A stretch of 64,000 bases of DNA from Salinibacter altiplanensis (GTDB taxonomy: Bacteria; Bacteroidota; Rhodothermia; Rhodothermales; Salinibacteraceae): NCBI RefSeq assembly GCF_002894645.1, contig NZ_NCQY01000010.1:19956-83955 (forward strand), written 5' to 3'. The position numbers and the translations under genes are program-made. Within the stretch, counting starts at the first letter, position 1. Every line of letters starts with the position of its first letter. Below are positions 18,853 through 27,873 of this stretch, in pieces. The notes below the pieces were generated by a model. The model was not told where the DNA came from, did not search any database, and was given only the letters and a program-made list of their open reading frames with translations.

Positions 18853-21795
18853 CTACGGTTGTTTTTGCGTTGCACTCGGCAGTCGCACAGTAAATCGGCT
18901 TCCTTTTCCTCTCTCCGTGTCGACCTCGATTTGTCCGTCCATCTGCTCGATCGCTTGTTTTGTGACGGCCAGGCCTACCCCAGTGCCTTCATACAACCGC
19001 GTGGTTCCTTCCGTCGCTTGTCGAAACGGCTTGAAAAGATCTTCGGCCAGTTTCTGGTCCATCCCAATCCCGGTGTCTTCAACTTCCAGCACTGATTGGT
19101 CCTCATCTCGGTAGGTTCGAACTCGCACCTCCCCCCCGGATTCGGTGTACTTGATCGCGTTGGACACGAGATTCTGAGCGACGATTTGCACGCCCCCCTC
19201 GTCGGCCTTCGCACAGACCGGGGACTCAGGACTTTCGATGATGAGGTCCACGCCGGCGTCCTCAGCTCGAGGATGGTGCTCCTCGGCGACCGCCTCGGCT
19301 CCATCGGTGAGGTTGACCGGCCTTCGGGCCAGCTTCATCTCGTGGGCCTCCAGCTTCGAAAGATTCAGGACTGCGTCCAGGGTCTCCAGCAGGCGCAGGC
19401 CGCCTCTATGGATTAGATCGGCGAACCGAGTCACTGACTCGTTCTCTTCGGAGGCCTCTTCGCCGATTACCTCGGCGAAGCCGATAATCGAGGTGAGCGG
19501 CGTACGAATCTCGTGGCTCATGTTCGCCAGGAACGCACTTTTCAACCGGTTGGCCTCTTCCGCCTCCTGCCGCGCCGAAATCATGTCCTCCTCCATCTGC
19601 TTCCGCTGGAGCGCATTGGCAATCGCCCCGCTCAACACCTGCAGAATCATCACGGTGTCCTGCTCCCATTCTCGCTCCGTCTTGATAGCATCGAACCCGA
19701 CAAACCCCACCAGGGCGTCGCCCTGCGTCATTGGGAGCACGACGAGCGATTCGATGTCCCCGTCCTCCAGAATCGACTGTAGCCTGAAGGCCTGGTCCGG
19801 CAGGTCGTCAACCGCCGCCATGAGCGGCGTTCGGTGGTGCATCCGTTCCATGAACCAGGGCATCGCGGCGTACGGAATGTCCTGAAGGTCCGGCTGATGG
19901 GACTCAGTGCCCTCGGCACACCACTCGTGCGTGTTGCTCGTGGTCTGCGCCTCTTTGTCGACGAAAAAAACGTAGCTCCGATCCGCTCCTACGAAGCTGC
20001 CGACGGCGCCCAGGGCCTGTTCGATGGCCTCGTCGATCTCCTCGGCGGGCGTGTTGATGAACTGTGTGGAGACATCGACGATCTTGCGCTCCAGTTCGTA
20101 GCGGTAGGCCAGCTGTTCCTCGTACTCCTTTCGCTCCGTGATGTCCGTAATGAGGCCGTCGTAGTACTCGACGGTGTCCGCTTCGTCGCGGCCTGATCGG
20201 CTGCTGAGCAATCCAACGAACGTCGTCCCGTCCTTTCGCCGGAACGTGACTTCCGCCTGTTCGAGCACCTCGCCGTCGCGACGGAGAAGGCGCTTCCGCT
20301 CGTCGGGATCGGCGTAGAGGTCCGAGGAATCCAGCTCCTGAACCTCCTCCAGGCTGTCGTACCCAAACATGTTGACGAAGGCCTCATTCGCGTAGACGAT
20401 GCCCCGCTCGGGATCCGACCGGTAGATGCCCTCCGAGATGTGATCGGTGATTGAGCGGAGCAGCACTTCCCGCTCTCGGTGTGTCGCTTCGGTCTCCTTC
20501 CGTTCGGTGATGTCGGCGTAAATGGCATACAGCTCGGGCGGCCCGTTCTTCTGGACGCGCCCCGCCCTGTGCACCTGAAAGTCGCGCGGCCCCTCCGCCG
20601 TCCTCCGCCGCACCTCCGCCCGCAACAGACTCTCCTGTTCGAGGGCCTGCCGGTCGTACTCGACGGTTTGATCACCCTCCTCCTCCGGGACGATGAGGGT
20701 GTGCAGATTTCGGCCTTCAATTGCGTCGGCGTCGTAGCCAAAAACCGACTCGAAGGCCCCGTTGACGGTCAGAATGTCGAATCGACCGTTCCGCAAGACC
20801 CCGTGTACGACCGGAGTGGGGAGGCTGTCGAACAGCGTTTCGAACCGGTTGCGCTCTTCGCACCGAGCGTCCTCGGCCTCTTTTTGTTCAGAGAGATCGA
20901 CGCCCACTCCCACGAGGTGCGGCTCCCCCTCAACCTGAGTTCGCTCGCCGCGGAAGAGCATGGGAACGCGCTCTCCACCGCTCGTCAATAGGTCGGCCTC
21001 AATCGCCGACGAGCCGGAGGCGAATGCCTCTAAAACGGTTTTGGCAATCTGCCATTGATCGTCTCCGTCGAAGAAGGAATACGCCGGGCGGCCTTCGAAC
21101 TCGTCTGTGTCGTATCCCGTGGTCGTCTCGAATTGTCGATTCCAGTGCTTCAAGCGCCCATCGGGCCCGAAGACGTAGAACAATCCCGGCAGATGGTCGA
21201 CAATCTGCTGGGTCAGCTCCGGCCGACCGGCCACGGTGCACGGGTGCCGTTCGAGCGCCTCTGTAGCCATGGCGGCCAGCCGTTCGAGCTGCTCGACAGT
21301 TTCGGACGGCGGCATGTGCGGCGTCGTGTCCAACACGCTGAGAACGCCGATGCGGTGCCCGTCCGACGTGGTTAGCGGAGCCCCGGCGTAAAACTGGAGG
21401 GCTGTCTTCGAGGACAACGGCTCGTCGTCTCCGGCCACGAGGGAATGATCCGAGAACTGATCGTGGGCGTTCAGATCTTCGAGGACCGTCGTCCCGTCCG
21501 TTTCCAGCGTTTGGGCGTGCACGGGGTAGAGCGAGTCGGTCTCTCCCTCTCCAACCAGTCCCTCCGTCCCAGTCCGCGCGAGCACCCGCCCCTGTCCGTC
21601 CCCAACGAGTTCCAGCGTCGCTGCGGACGCATCGAACAGGTGGGTCGCGAGACTCGTCAGCCGGTCAAAGTCCTCCTCCTCTTGGGCTGCCTGGACGTTG
21701 TAGCGGCGACGGACAGAGGGAGGCACTTCCTCCTCCCTTGGAGAAGAGGAGCTGTTCTCGAAAGAATTGGATTTGGCAGCTGGGGAGGAGACCAT
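18853..21795 (-). CDS. Multi-sensor hybrid-less histidine kinase (GAF-PAS-PAS-PAS-GAF-HisKA-HATPase)
   Basis: 980-residue cytoplasmic-looking sensor kinase with no membrane helix. Order: GAF (about 40-182), PAS1 (about 195-305), PAS2 (about 318-432), PAS3 (about 440-555), GAF2 (about 570-735), a coiled-coil linker (735-752), HisKA with phospho-acceptor His about 761 in ANMSHEIRTPLTSIIGF, and HATPase_c with NLVSNAIKYTES (N box), DTGIGMDQ (G1) and GTGVGLAV (G2). There is no receiver domain and no response regulator gene next to it, so it is an orphan kinase. The ATG at 21795 opens the frame. Composition is less GC-rich than the core genes, and it is flanked by an IS relic and a MITE, which suggests an accessory region. 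Confidence 0.93.
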   Translation of the reverse strand: MVSSPAAKSNSFENSSSSPREEEVPPSVRRRYNVQAAQEEEDFDRLTSLATHLFDASAATLELVGDGQGRVLARTGTEGLVGEGETDSLYPVHAQTLETDGTTVLEDLNAHDQFSDHSLVAGDDEPLSSKTALQFYAGAPLTTSDGHRIGVLSVLDTTPHMPPSETVEQLERLAAMATEALERHPCTVAGRPELTQQIVDHLPGLFYVFGPDGRLKHWNRQFETTTGYDTDEFEGRPAYSFFDGDDQWQIAKTVLEAFASGSSAIEADLLTSGGERVPMLFRGERTQVEGEPHLVGVGVDLSEQKEAEDARCEERNRFETLFDSLPTPVVHGVLRNGRFDILTVNGAFESVFGYDADAIEGRNLHTLIVPEEEGDQTVEYDRQALEQESLLRAEVRRRTAEGPRDFQVHRAGRVQKNGPPELYAIYADITERKETEATHREREVLLRSITDHISEGIYRSDPERGIVYANEAFVNMFGYDSLEEVQELDSSDLYADPDERKRLLRRDGEVLEQAEVTFRRKDGTTFVGLLSSRSGRDEADTVEYYDGLITDITERKEYEEQLAYRYELERKIVDVSTQFINTPAEEIDEAIEQALGAVGSFVGADRSYVFFVDKEAQTTSNTHEWCAEGTESHQPDLQDIPYAAMPWFMERMHHRTPLMAAVDDLPDQAFRLQSILEDGDIESLVVLPMTQGDALVGFVGFDAIKTEREWEQDTVMILQVLSGAIANALQRKQMEEDMISARQEAEEANRLKSAFLANMSHEIRTPLTSIIGFAEVIGEEASEENESVTRFADLIHRGGLRLLETLDAVLNLSKLEAHEMKLARRPVNLTDGAEAVAEEHHPRAEDAGVDLIIESPESPVCAKADEGGVQIVAQNLVSNAIKYTESGGEVRVRTYRDEDQSVLEVEDTGIGMDQKLAEDLFKPFRQATEGTTRLYEGTGVGLAVTKQAIEQMDGQIEVDTERGKGSRFTVRLPSATQKQP

Positions 21796-22013
21796 CCGTT
21801 TCGAACATGCAGCCCAAAATACCTGAGGTCTTCCGCCGAAGGGCTTCTATGTGTTGTTCCAGGAAGCTGTTCAGAAAGGAGGATTTTCCGGCGAAATTTG
21901 TTATCTCCTCTCCGAATCGCCCGTGAGCGATTGTTTTGATAGGGGTTTTAGATCTGACTAACACTTTTTGAACGCTGTCTTGGACATTGCCTTAGCGATT
22001 TTCGGCGGGCTTA
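21796..22013. other. Gene-free DNA between kinase start and MITE
   Basis: About 220 bases of relatively AT-rich DNA upstream of the kinase gene, which should hold its promoter. No coding frame with recognisable similarity was found. Confidence 0.3.
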
Positions 22014-22238
22014 GAGTCTGTTTTGATTTTGGGTTGGATCGCGAGAGCGAAAATTGACGGAGCGAAAATCGCACCCTGAACGAGGCCTGTAGTGGTGCGC
22101 CCTGAGCGCCAGCGAAGCGACGCGAAGCTAGTGCTGCCGTGCAGTGAAGTGCTTTCAGAGTGCTACCGGTCGAGTAAAGGGGCGATTTGCAGCCCGTCAA
22201 GGCCGCTCGGAGCCCGGGAGATAAATTAAAACAGACTC
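22014..22238. mobile_element. MITE, 225 bp, with TTA target duplication
   Basis: Non-autonomous element bounded by inverted repeats. The left end GAGTCTGTTTTGATTT and the inverse of the right end GAGTCTGTTTTAATTT match at 15 of 16 positions. It is flanked by a direct 3-bp duplication TTA (22011-22013 and 22239-22241). There is no coding frame of its own. Both its ends are similar, in opposite orientation, to the ends of the 158-bp element at 40656-40813, so the two belong to one family. The 3-bp TNA-type target site recalls the IS427/IS1031 groups of IS5, but assigning the parent element is inference. Confidence 0.85.
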
Positions 22239-22570
22239 TTAGGCCCCAAAGAGCAACCACCACCGAAAGCCTTCGTGCGCTGGCAATGAGGGGATGAAGA
22301 CCAACAGGTCCCCCTCGCCGATCAAGAAGATTTTGACCGGGGCCTCCGGAAAATTGAGCCTCCTCGTGGGCACGGACGTGCCCGATTCCGGGTGCCCCCT
22401 CGCCAGCCTCACAAAAGGGGAGCGGCAGGGCGGAGCCTGGAGCGCTTCCCTCCAGAACGACACGACACACCTCGAAAACGGCCCCCATGCTCCCGACCGA
22501 CTCGCCTAGTTTGGCGGGGGTTAGGGCTCCGGAGCCGCACACGCGACCTCTCGGCACGCCCCCCGTCTTT
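22239..22570. other. Unassigned DNA between MITE and lipoprotein gene
   Basis: About 330 bases. Short open frames exist on both strands (plus 22294-22509; minus 22463-22239, ending right at the MITE edge), but none shows a recognisable family. The minus-strand frame could be the 5' remnant of a gene broken by the MITE insertion. The evidence is too weak to call a gene. Confidence 0.3.
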
Positions 22571-23407
22571 TCAGGAGCCCCCGGACAGGGCGATGCGCGT
22601 CCAGAGATCTAGAGTCGGCCGTTCGGGGGCCGGGGCCGAAGGCTGCTGCCGTTGCTGTCGCTGGCGCCCTCGTCGCCGCCCCCGCGGAGAACGGCGCCCT
22701 CCCCCGCGTCCCGTCACCGAGGGGATGCCCTGGGAGGACGGGGTCACGAGATCGGTATCGTCCGGGTCGGGGACTTGAAGCCCAACCGCAACGGTGCCGC
22801 CCGGTCGTGCGTGTAGGCCGTGCTCCCAGCGGTCACTCGTCGTCGCCGATCGGGACGCGGACACGGGCACGGCCATTTCGTAAATGAGCGATCCGGTGTC
22901 GAGCGTGGCCTGTGCCTTCAGGGCCGACGACAGCCCTGCAGGCATTCGGTAGCGGACCGTGTCGTTCCGGATCACAGCCAGGTCCGACGGAAAGAGATCT
23001 TCGAGAAGCGCCCCCTCTCGGGGCGCGTCGGCCCCGGACGCCCCGCCCCTCTGGTCCGCTCCGGCCTGCTGGGCGCGGCGCCCGAGCGGATACCGGACCC
23101 CGTAGGTGTGCCGTTCCTCGCCCGCCGGGTCGACCCACACGATGAGCCCATTCTCGGCCACGGACCGGATGAGGGCGCGATCCGGAATCACGACGGCCAG
23201 GTACAACAGACTATCGGTCGGCGCGGCGCTCATGGACACGGAGCGGCCGTCCACTCGGGTAAGCGCCCCGCCCCACTCCGAAAGCGCCCCGTCCACGGCC
23301 GGGGCCTGAGACAGCGAGTGTGACTGCAACGTGGTCGGACTGCTGCAGGCCCCCACGGAAACACTGGCGAGAACCATCAGGGCGAGGCCGAACCAGACTC
23401 TGGACAT
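22571..23407 (-). CDS. Lipoprotein with CBM9-like domain and Arg/Gly-rich tail
   Basis: 278-residue lipoprotein with signal MSRVWFGLALMVLASVSV and lipobox VGAC (Cys about 21). Residues about 35-235 resemble the CBM9/DOMON-like beta-sandwich (PAVDGALSEWGGAL, DSLLYLAVVIPD, GLIVWVDPAGE, YEMAVPV). The last 50 residues contain an unusual basic run (RGGGRRSPRGRRRGRQRQQR) that contrasts with the acidic proteome and could bind acidic polymers. Function unknown. The ATG at 23407 is fixed by the signal peptide. The gene is divergent from the outer-membrane barrel gene. Confidence 0.75.
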   Translation of the reverse strand: MSRVWFGLALMVLASVSVGACSSPTTLQSHSLSQAPAVDGALSEWGGALTRVDGRSVSMSAAPTDSLLYLAVVIPDRALIRSVAENGLIVWVDPAGEERHTYGVRYPLGRRAQQAGADQRGGASGADAPREGALLEDLFPSDLAVIRNDTVRYRMPAGLSSALKAQATLDTGSLIYEMAVPVSASRSATTSDRWEHGLHARPGGTVAVGLQVPDPDDTDLVTPSSQGIPSVTGRGGGRRSPRGRRRGRQRQQRQQPSAPAPERPTLDLWTRIALSGGS

Positions 23408-23793
23408 AGATGCGTTCTTTCGATGAAAGAGATGCGGGCGCCTTGCCGGCCCGAAATTCTTTTCCGCCCGGACGCAAAAAGTACCTACACCGATCGCGAA
23501 TTGCCAGCCGCCACGGGCATTCGAATTTCGCCGCTGCCTCTCTTTGCCGAGGACTCCCCCCACGGACGACGGCCAGCCCCATCACCTGAACAGAAGAAGC
23601 GAGGAGCAAGCGACGCGTTCTCGAATGCGGTTTTCCCAATGCCACCCTCAACTAAAACAACATTTTTTGGTATCATATATATCAACCAGTCCCGACTTGT
23701 AACCAATAGGGATGCCGTGTCGTCTTGTCGATGGTATAACCTGAACAGAGCAATCGTTCGTCGCCTTCCCCGGTACAGAATCCCCGTGTCGCC
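23408..23793. promoter_or_regulatory. Divergent promoter region with AT-rich core
   Basis: 386 bases without a gene between two divergently transcribed envelope genes. It contains an unusually AT-rich stretch at about 23650-23705 (including CATTTTTTGGTATCATATAT), a good candidate for promoter or nucleoid-protein binding. No palindromic operator was clear. Confidence 0.4.
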
Positions 23794-25088
23794 ATGCTCT
23801 ATTCTCGAACTTTGAGTTGGGTTTTGATCCTCCTCTTGTCGGTCCCGTGTGTCTCCGCCCAACCCACGACCAATTCCTCGCCGTCCTCTCCAGCTCCCCA
23901 CGCGGCCCTTGATAGCACCGAGTCCGATGCTCCGGCCTTCGAGGAGGCCCCATGGGACCGTACCGAAGCGTATGTGGACGACCACGCAGGAGACTACGTC
24001 GGCACAACCGAGGGCTGGACGGGCCCGTTTGGTCAAGAATCGGCCGTCGCGCGGCGCCCCCGCTCCGCTACAACGGCGTCGAGGGCCTCGTCCTCGGCCT
24101 ACGGCGCACGCCACTCTCGCTCCGCGACCCGGACGACACGGCGCGCATCTACGGCCAGCTCGACTACGCCTTTGCGCTGGAGGATGTACGGTACACGATC
24201 GGGGTCGAATCGAAGCTGATTCGCGGCGAGGAGACGGGGTTGAAGGTCGGGGTGTCCTACGAGAAGCAAACCCGGACGCCCGACCGCTGGAAGACCTCGT
24301 ACGTGGAGAACTCGCTCGGCGGAGTCGGGCTCGGGTATGACTTCTTCGACTACTACGAGGGCGAGGGGCTCTCCGTCTACGCGGTCCAGGCCTTCTCTTC
24401 CACGTTCCGCCTGACCGCTGGCGTTCGCTTCGAAGAACACCGCCCGCTCTCCCGAAATACCGGCTGGTCCCTCTTCGAGGCCACCTCGTTCCGCTCGAAC
24501 CCGGCGGCCGAGGCGGGCCGCCTGCACGCTGGAACGGTGAGTCTCGAGGGGGGGCACGTCGAGGACCGCGACGACCTTCCCACCGGCGCCGCCTTCCGGA
24601 CGACAGCCACGATTGGGACCGACTTCGGCGGTGACCTCCGCGCCAACCGCTACGAGGTGGACGGGCGCGCCTTCCTCCCCCTCTCGGCCGACACGCGCCT
24701 CGGGCTCCGGCTTCGCGGCGGATACGCGACGAGCGACGCCCCGACCCAGCAGCAGTTTTCGCTCGGCGGCATCGGGTCCGTTCGGAGCTACGACCAGAAC
24801 GCCCTCCGGGACACACGCATGCTGCTCGGCAACGCCGAGTACATCATCGACGGCGCCACACTGGACGACAACTTCCTCGACGACCTCTTCCTCGTGGGGC
24901 TGTTCGACGCGGGGTGGGTCGGCGGTCCGGACTCCCGGTTGCGGGTCGGGGACGTGCTCCCATCCGCCGGATTCGGAGTCGGGCTCGACGACCGAAAAGT
25001 GCGCCTGGACGTGTCCTGGCCCCTTCGGTCCGTGCCCGCCACGGGCTCCCGGCCATCAATGTGGCTCCGCATCACCCCAAACTTTTAG
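23794..25088 (+). pseudogene. BamA/TamA-type outer membrane barrel protein, one-base frameshift
   Basis: The first part starts at ATG 23794 with a signal peptide (LSWVLILLLSVPCVSAQ) and runs to about 24045. The rest is in another frame and shows beta-barrel sequence (RYNGVEGLVLGL, RIYGQLDYAFALEDVRYTIG, LRLRGGYATS, QQFSLGGIGSVRSYDQNALR, WLRITPNF) ending in Phe, as outer-membrane barrels do. The FSLGG..SVR(S/G)Y motif is typical of the surface-antigen (D15/BamA) barrel domain. Length 1295 is 3n+2, so one added base at the C5 run near 24057 restores a protein of about 431 residues. No POTRA domains are visible. Real lesion or sequence error is undecided. Confidence 0.8.
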
Positions 25089-25190
25089 GGAGAGCCGAGC
25101 ATCACGCGAGGAAGCGAATCGCTGAATGCCTCCGGCGACACGTCTGGGAGGCGCTGTGCTCATGCCCGCCGGAGTGCCCTCTTTCCCGGC

Positions 25191-25643
25191 CTACTCGGTC
25201 CCCGTAGAACCAAAGCCTCCGCCGCCCCGCACGGTCTCCTCAAGGGCCTCTCGGCGCACCCAGTCCACGCGGGCGTGGCGGGCCACCACGAGCTGTGCGA
25301 TGCGCATGCCGCGCTCGACCACGAAGGGCTCGGGGCCGTGGTTGACCAGTAGCACCTTCACCTCTCCCCGGTAGTCGGCGTCGATGGTCCCGGGGCTGTT
25401 GAGAACAGTGACCCCATGGTCGTGGGCCAGCCCGCTCCGCGGTCGCACCTGGCCCTCATGGCCCTCCGGCAGCGCCATTTTCAGGCCCGTATCCACGAGG
25501 GTACGGGCCCTCGGCTCCAGCGTCACCGGGGCGTCCGCCGGGACGGCCGCCCGCAGGTCCATGCCCGCACTCGCGGACGTCTCGTAACTCGGCAGGTCGA
25601 GCCCCTTAGCGTGGGGCAGGCGCGTGATGGAAACGTCGATCAT
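25191..25643 (-). CDS. dut: dUTP diphosphatase
   Basis: 150-residue trimeric dUTPase that hydrolyses dUTP to dUMP and keeps uracil out of DNA. All five family motifs are present in order: SAGMDLRAA (1), [11 protein letters not shown] (2), [13 protein letters not shown] (3), RIAQLVVA (4) and the C-terminal GGGGFGSTG (5). ATG at 25643. It lies downstream of the POT transporter on the same strand, separated by 79 bases that contain a 36-nt homopurine run. Confidence 0.97.
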   Translation of the reverse strand: MIDVSITRLPHAKGLDLPSYETSASAGMDLRAAVPADAPVTLEPRARTLVDTGLKMALPEGHEGQVRPRSGLAHDHGVTVLNSPGTIDADYRGEVKVLLVNHGPEPFVVERGMRIAQLVVARHARVDWVRREALEETVRGGGGFGSTGTE

Positions 25644-25653
25644 CAGGGCGTTC

Positions 25654-25689
25654 AGGGAAAAGGGGAAGAAAAAGAAAAAGGAGAAGAGG
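25654..25689. repeat. 36-nt homopurine tract
   Basis: Uninterrupted run of A and G on the plus strand in the gap between the POT transporter stop and the dut start. On the minus-strand transcript it is a polypyrimidine leader just before dut. Possible effects on transcription or mRNA structure are inference. Confidence 0.6.
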
Positions 25690-25722
25690 CAAGTACGAAG
25701 GGGACCCGTGCCCGTCGGTCTG

Positions 25723-27639
25723 TCACTTCACGTCGCCCATGAGCCGCTTCACAGACGGTGCGGCGAGCAGGGCCACCAGGCCACCGCCCCCGATGATGAT
25801 GGCCACCGTTGTGAACAGCCCGGAGGGGTCGAGGGCCTCCAGCTGGCCGGCAATGAGCCCGGCGAACAGGTTGCCCAGGGCCGTCGACACAAACCAGACG
25901 CCCATCATCTGGCCCACGCGGTTCTCAGGCGCGAGCTTCGTCATCGACGAGAGACCAACGGGGGAGAGGGCCAGCTCGCCACAGGTGTGGAGGAAGTAGG
26001 TGACGACGAGCCAGTGGGCGCCCACGGGAGTATCGGCGGTCGCCTGCGAGGCGCCCCACGCAATCACGAAGAACCCGGCGGCCAGGCCAAGGAGCCCAAG
26101 CCCGAACTTGACGGGAATTGAGGGGTTGGCGTTGCGGTTCGCAAGCCACGTCCAGAACGACCCGAAGACGGGCGCAAGGAGGACAATGAACGTCGGGTTG
26201 ATGTTCTGCAGCATGCTGGCCGGCATGGTCCATCCGCCCGCAATCTGGTAGGCGAGGTAGCCCAGGAAACCCACCACGAGGGCGCCGAGCAGACTCACGC
26301 CCGCACGTCCTACCCACCAGAGGTTCTCCCGTTGAAACATGCGATAGCCGACGTACGCCGCCGGCAGCCCAATCAGGACGAAGGCCCCCACGAGGGCCGA
26401 GGTCTGCGAAAGCGCAAACGGGCCAAAGTCGCGGGCCGTGAGGTCGCGGGCAAACAGATTGAGGGAGGAGCCGGCCTGCTCGAAGCCCGACCAGAAGAGG
26501 GCCGACAGGAGAAACAGCCAGTAGATGACGAGATACCGCCGACGCTTCAGCGACACGTCGTACTGTGGCGCCACGAGGCGGGCAATACTCACCAGCACGA
26601 AGAACAGCACCGTTGCGCCGACCCCAATTTGGGACGCCAGGGTCGCCCCCTCCACAAATTGACCCGCCGCGAGACTGGCCACCACGAAGAAGGCCGTCAT
26701 CGCCCCTACGCCCGTCCATTCGAGCGTAAGGTAGGCGAAGAAGAGAAGCGTCACGAGGATGATGCCCACGCCCACCGCCTCGGCCACCTGGGTGAGCGTG
26801 ACAGCGATGGCCCCGGACGTAGCCAGAAACCCGAATGCAACGATGAGGGCCGTCACGAGCGCCGTGAGGAGGTAGAAGGTGCGGCTCTTTCGGTGCACGG
26901 CCTCCTCATCGTCGGCGTCGAGCAGCCCGGCCTCCCCAAGGTTGGGGGCCCCCAGCTTGTAAGAGATGAGTCCCACCAGCATGCCGAAGCCCGCCAGCGA
27001 GAAGCCCCAGTGCCAGCTGTAATTCTCTGCCAGCCACCCGCAGAGCGTAGGGCCCAAGATGGCCCCAAAGTTGATTCCCATGTAGAAGACCGAAAACCCT
27101 GCATCACGGCGGGCCCCGCCCTCCGGGTAAAGGTCCCCCACCATGGTGCTGATGTTGGGCTTGAGCAGGCCCGTGCCCACCACGATGAGAAAGAGCCCGA
27201 GATAAAAGGAGGACACACCCGGAAAGCCCAGGGCCGGCATCGCCAGGCTGAAGTGCCCCGCCGCGATGACACAGCCCCCGACGAAGACCGCCCGCCGTTG
27301 CCCCCAGATGTTATCGGCGACCCAGCCGCCGGGCAGGGCCAGCAGGTAGACAAAGGCCGTATACAGACCGTACACGGCCGTGGCCTTCTCGGTGCCAAAG
27401 CCGAGCCCTGGGTTCGTCGCCGCCGCGCCGGCCGGGGCCGTCATGAACAGGACGAGGAGCGCCCGCAGTCCGTAGTAGCTAAATCGCTCCCAGAGCTCCG
27501 TGAAGAAGAGTGTGGCGAGGCCGCGCGGGTGGCCAAAGAAGTCCCGCCGGTCGACGGCGGCCACAGGTTCTCCCCCGGCCGGCGCTCGGGCTCCTCCATT
27601 CTGCATTGACTCGTCGGACGAGGGACCGCTTGCTGCCAT
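25723..27639 (-). CDS. POT/PTR family proton-dependent oligopeptide transporter
   Basis: 638-residue inner-membrane symporter for di- and tripeptides. It carries the N-terminal POT signature [21 protein letters not shown] (ExxER-type motif), [19 protein letters not shown], and [16 protein letters not shown] (PTR2 signature), followed by about 14 predicted helices. Length is above the usual 480-500 because of extra helices and loops in the middle (about 230-320) and a polar N-terminal tail. The ATG at 27639 is used; ATG 27606 would remove 11 polar residues. It is upstream of dut and divergent from aspS. Confidence 0.93.
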   Translation of the reverse strand: MAASGPSSDESMQNGGARAPAGGEPVAAVDRRDFFGHPRGLATLFFTELWERFSYYGLRALLVLFMTAPAGAAATNPGLGFGTEKATAVYGLYTAFVYLLALPGGWVADNIWGQRRAVFVGGCVIAAGHFSLAMPALGFPGVSSFYLGLFLIVVGTGLLKPNISTMVGDLYPEGGARRDAGFSVFYMGINFGAILGPTLCGWLAENYSWHWGFSLAGFGMLVGLISYKLGAPNLGEAGLLDADDEEAVHRKSRTFYLLTALVTALIVAFGFLATSGAIAVTLTQVAEAVGVGIILVTLLFFAYLTLEWTGVGAMTAFFVVASLAAGQFVEGATLASQIGVGATVLFFVLVSIARLVAPQYDVSLKRRRYLVIYWLFLLSALFWSGFEQAGSSLNLFARDLTARDFGPFALSQTSALVGAFVLIGLPAAYVGYRMFQRENLWWVGRAGVSLLGALVVGFLGYLAYQIAGGWTMPASMLQNINPTFIVLLAPVFGSFWTWLANRNANPSIPVKFGLGLLGLAAGFFVIAWGASQATADTPVGAHWLVVTYFLHTCGELALSPVGLSSMTKLAPENRVGQMMGVWFVSTALGNLFAGLIAGQLEALDPSGLFTTVAIIIGGGGLVALLAAPSVKRLMGDVK

Positions 27640-27873
27640 TTGGGGCCTGGGAATCAATAGGAAAGATGCGTCGGGCGCAAGAGAAGCGTTGCTCAGCGGG
27701 ACGGTTGTAGAGTCCTTATGAACGCTGAGAATGTAACGGATGCCTACCGCTCTGTCTAATTCTGTGTCTAAATTCACGGTGAGGACGAACCGGGGATTGA
27801 CTCTGCCGTTCGGGCTGGTACATTGATTCATCTCCTCGTTTTGGCTCTTCTCACCCGAGCACCCACGTCCACT

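Noticed and set aside
21958..22557. 199-codon minus-strand frame reading through the 225-bp MITE
   Set aside because: The frame crosses the whole mobile element and shows no family similarity. The overlap with inverted repeats makes it unlikely to be coding.
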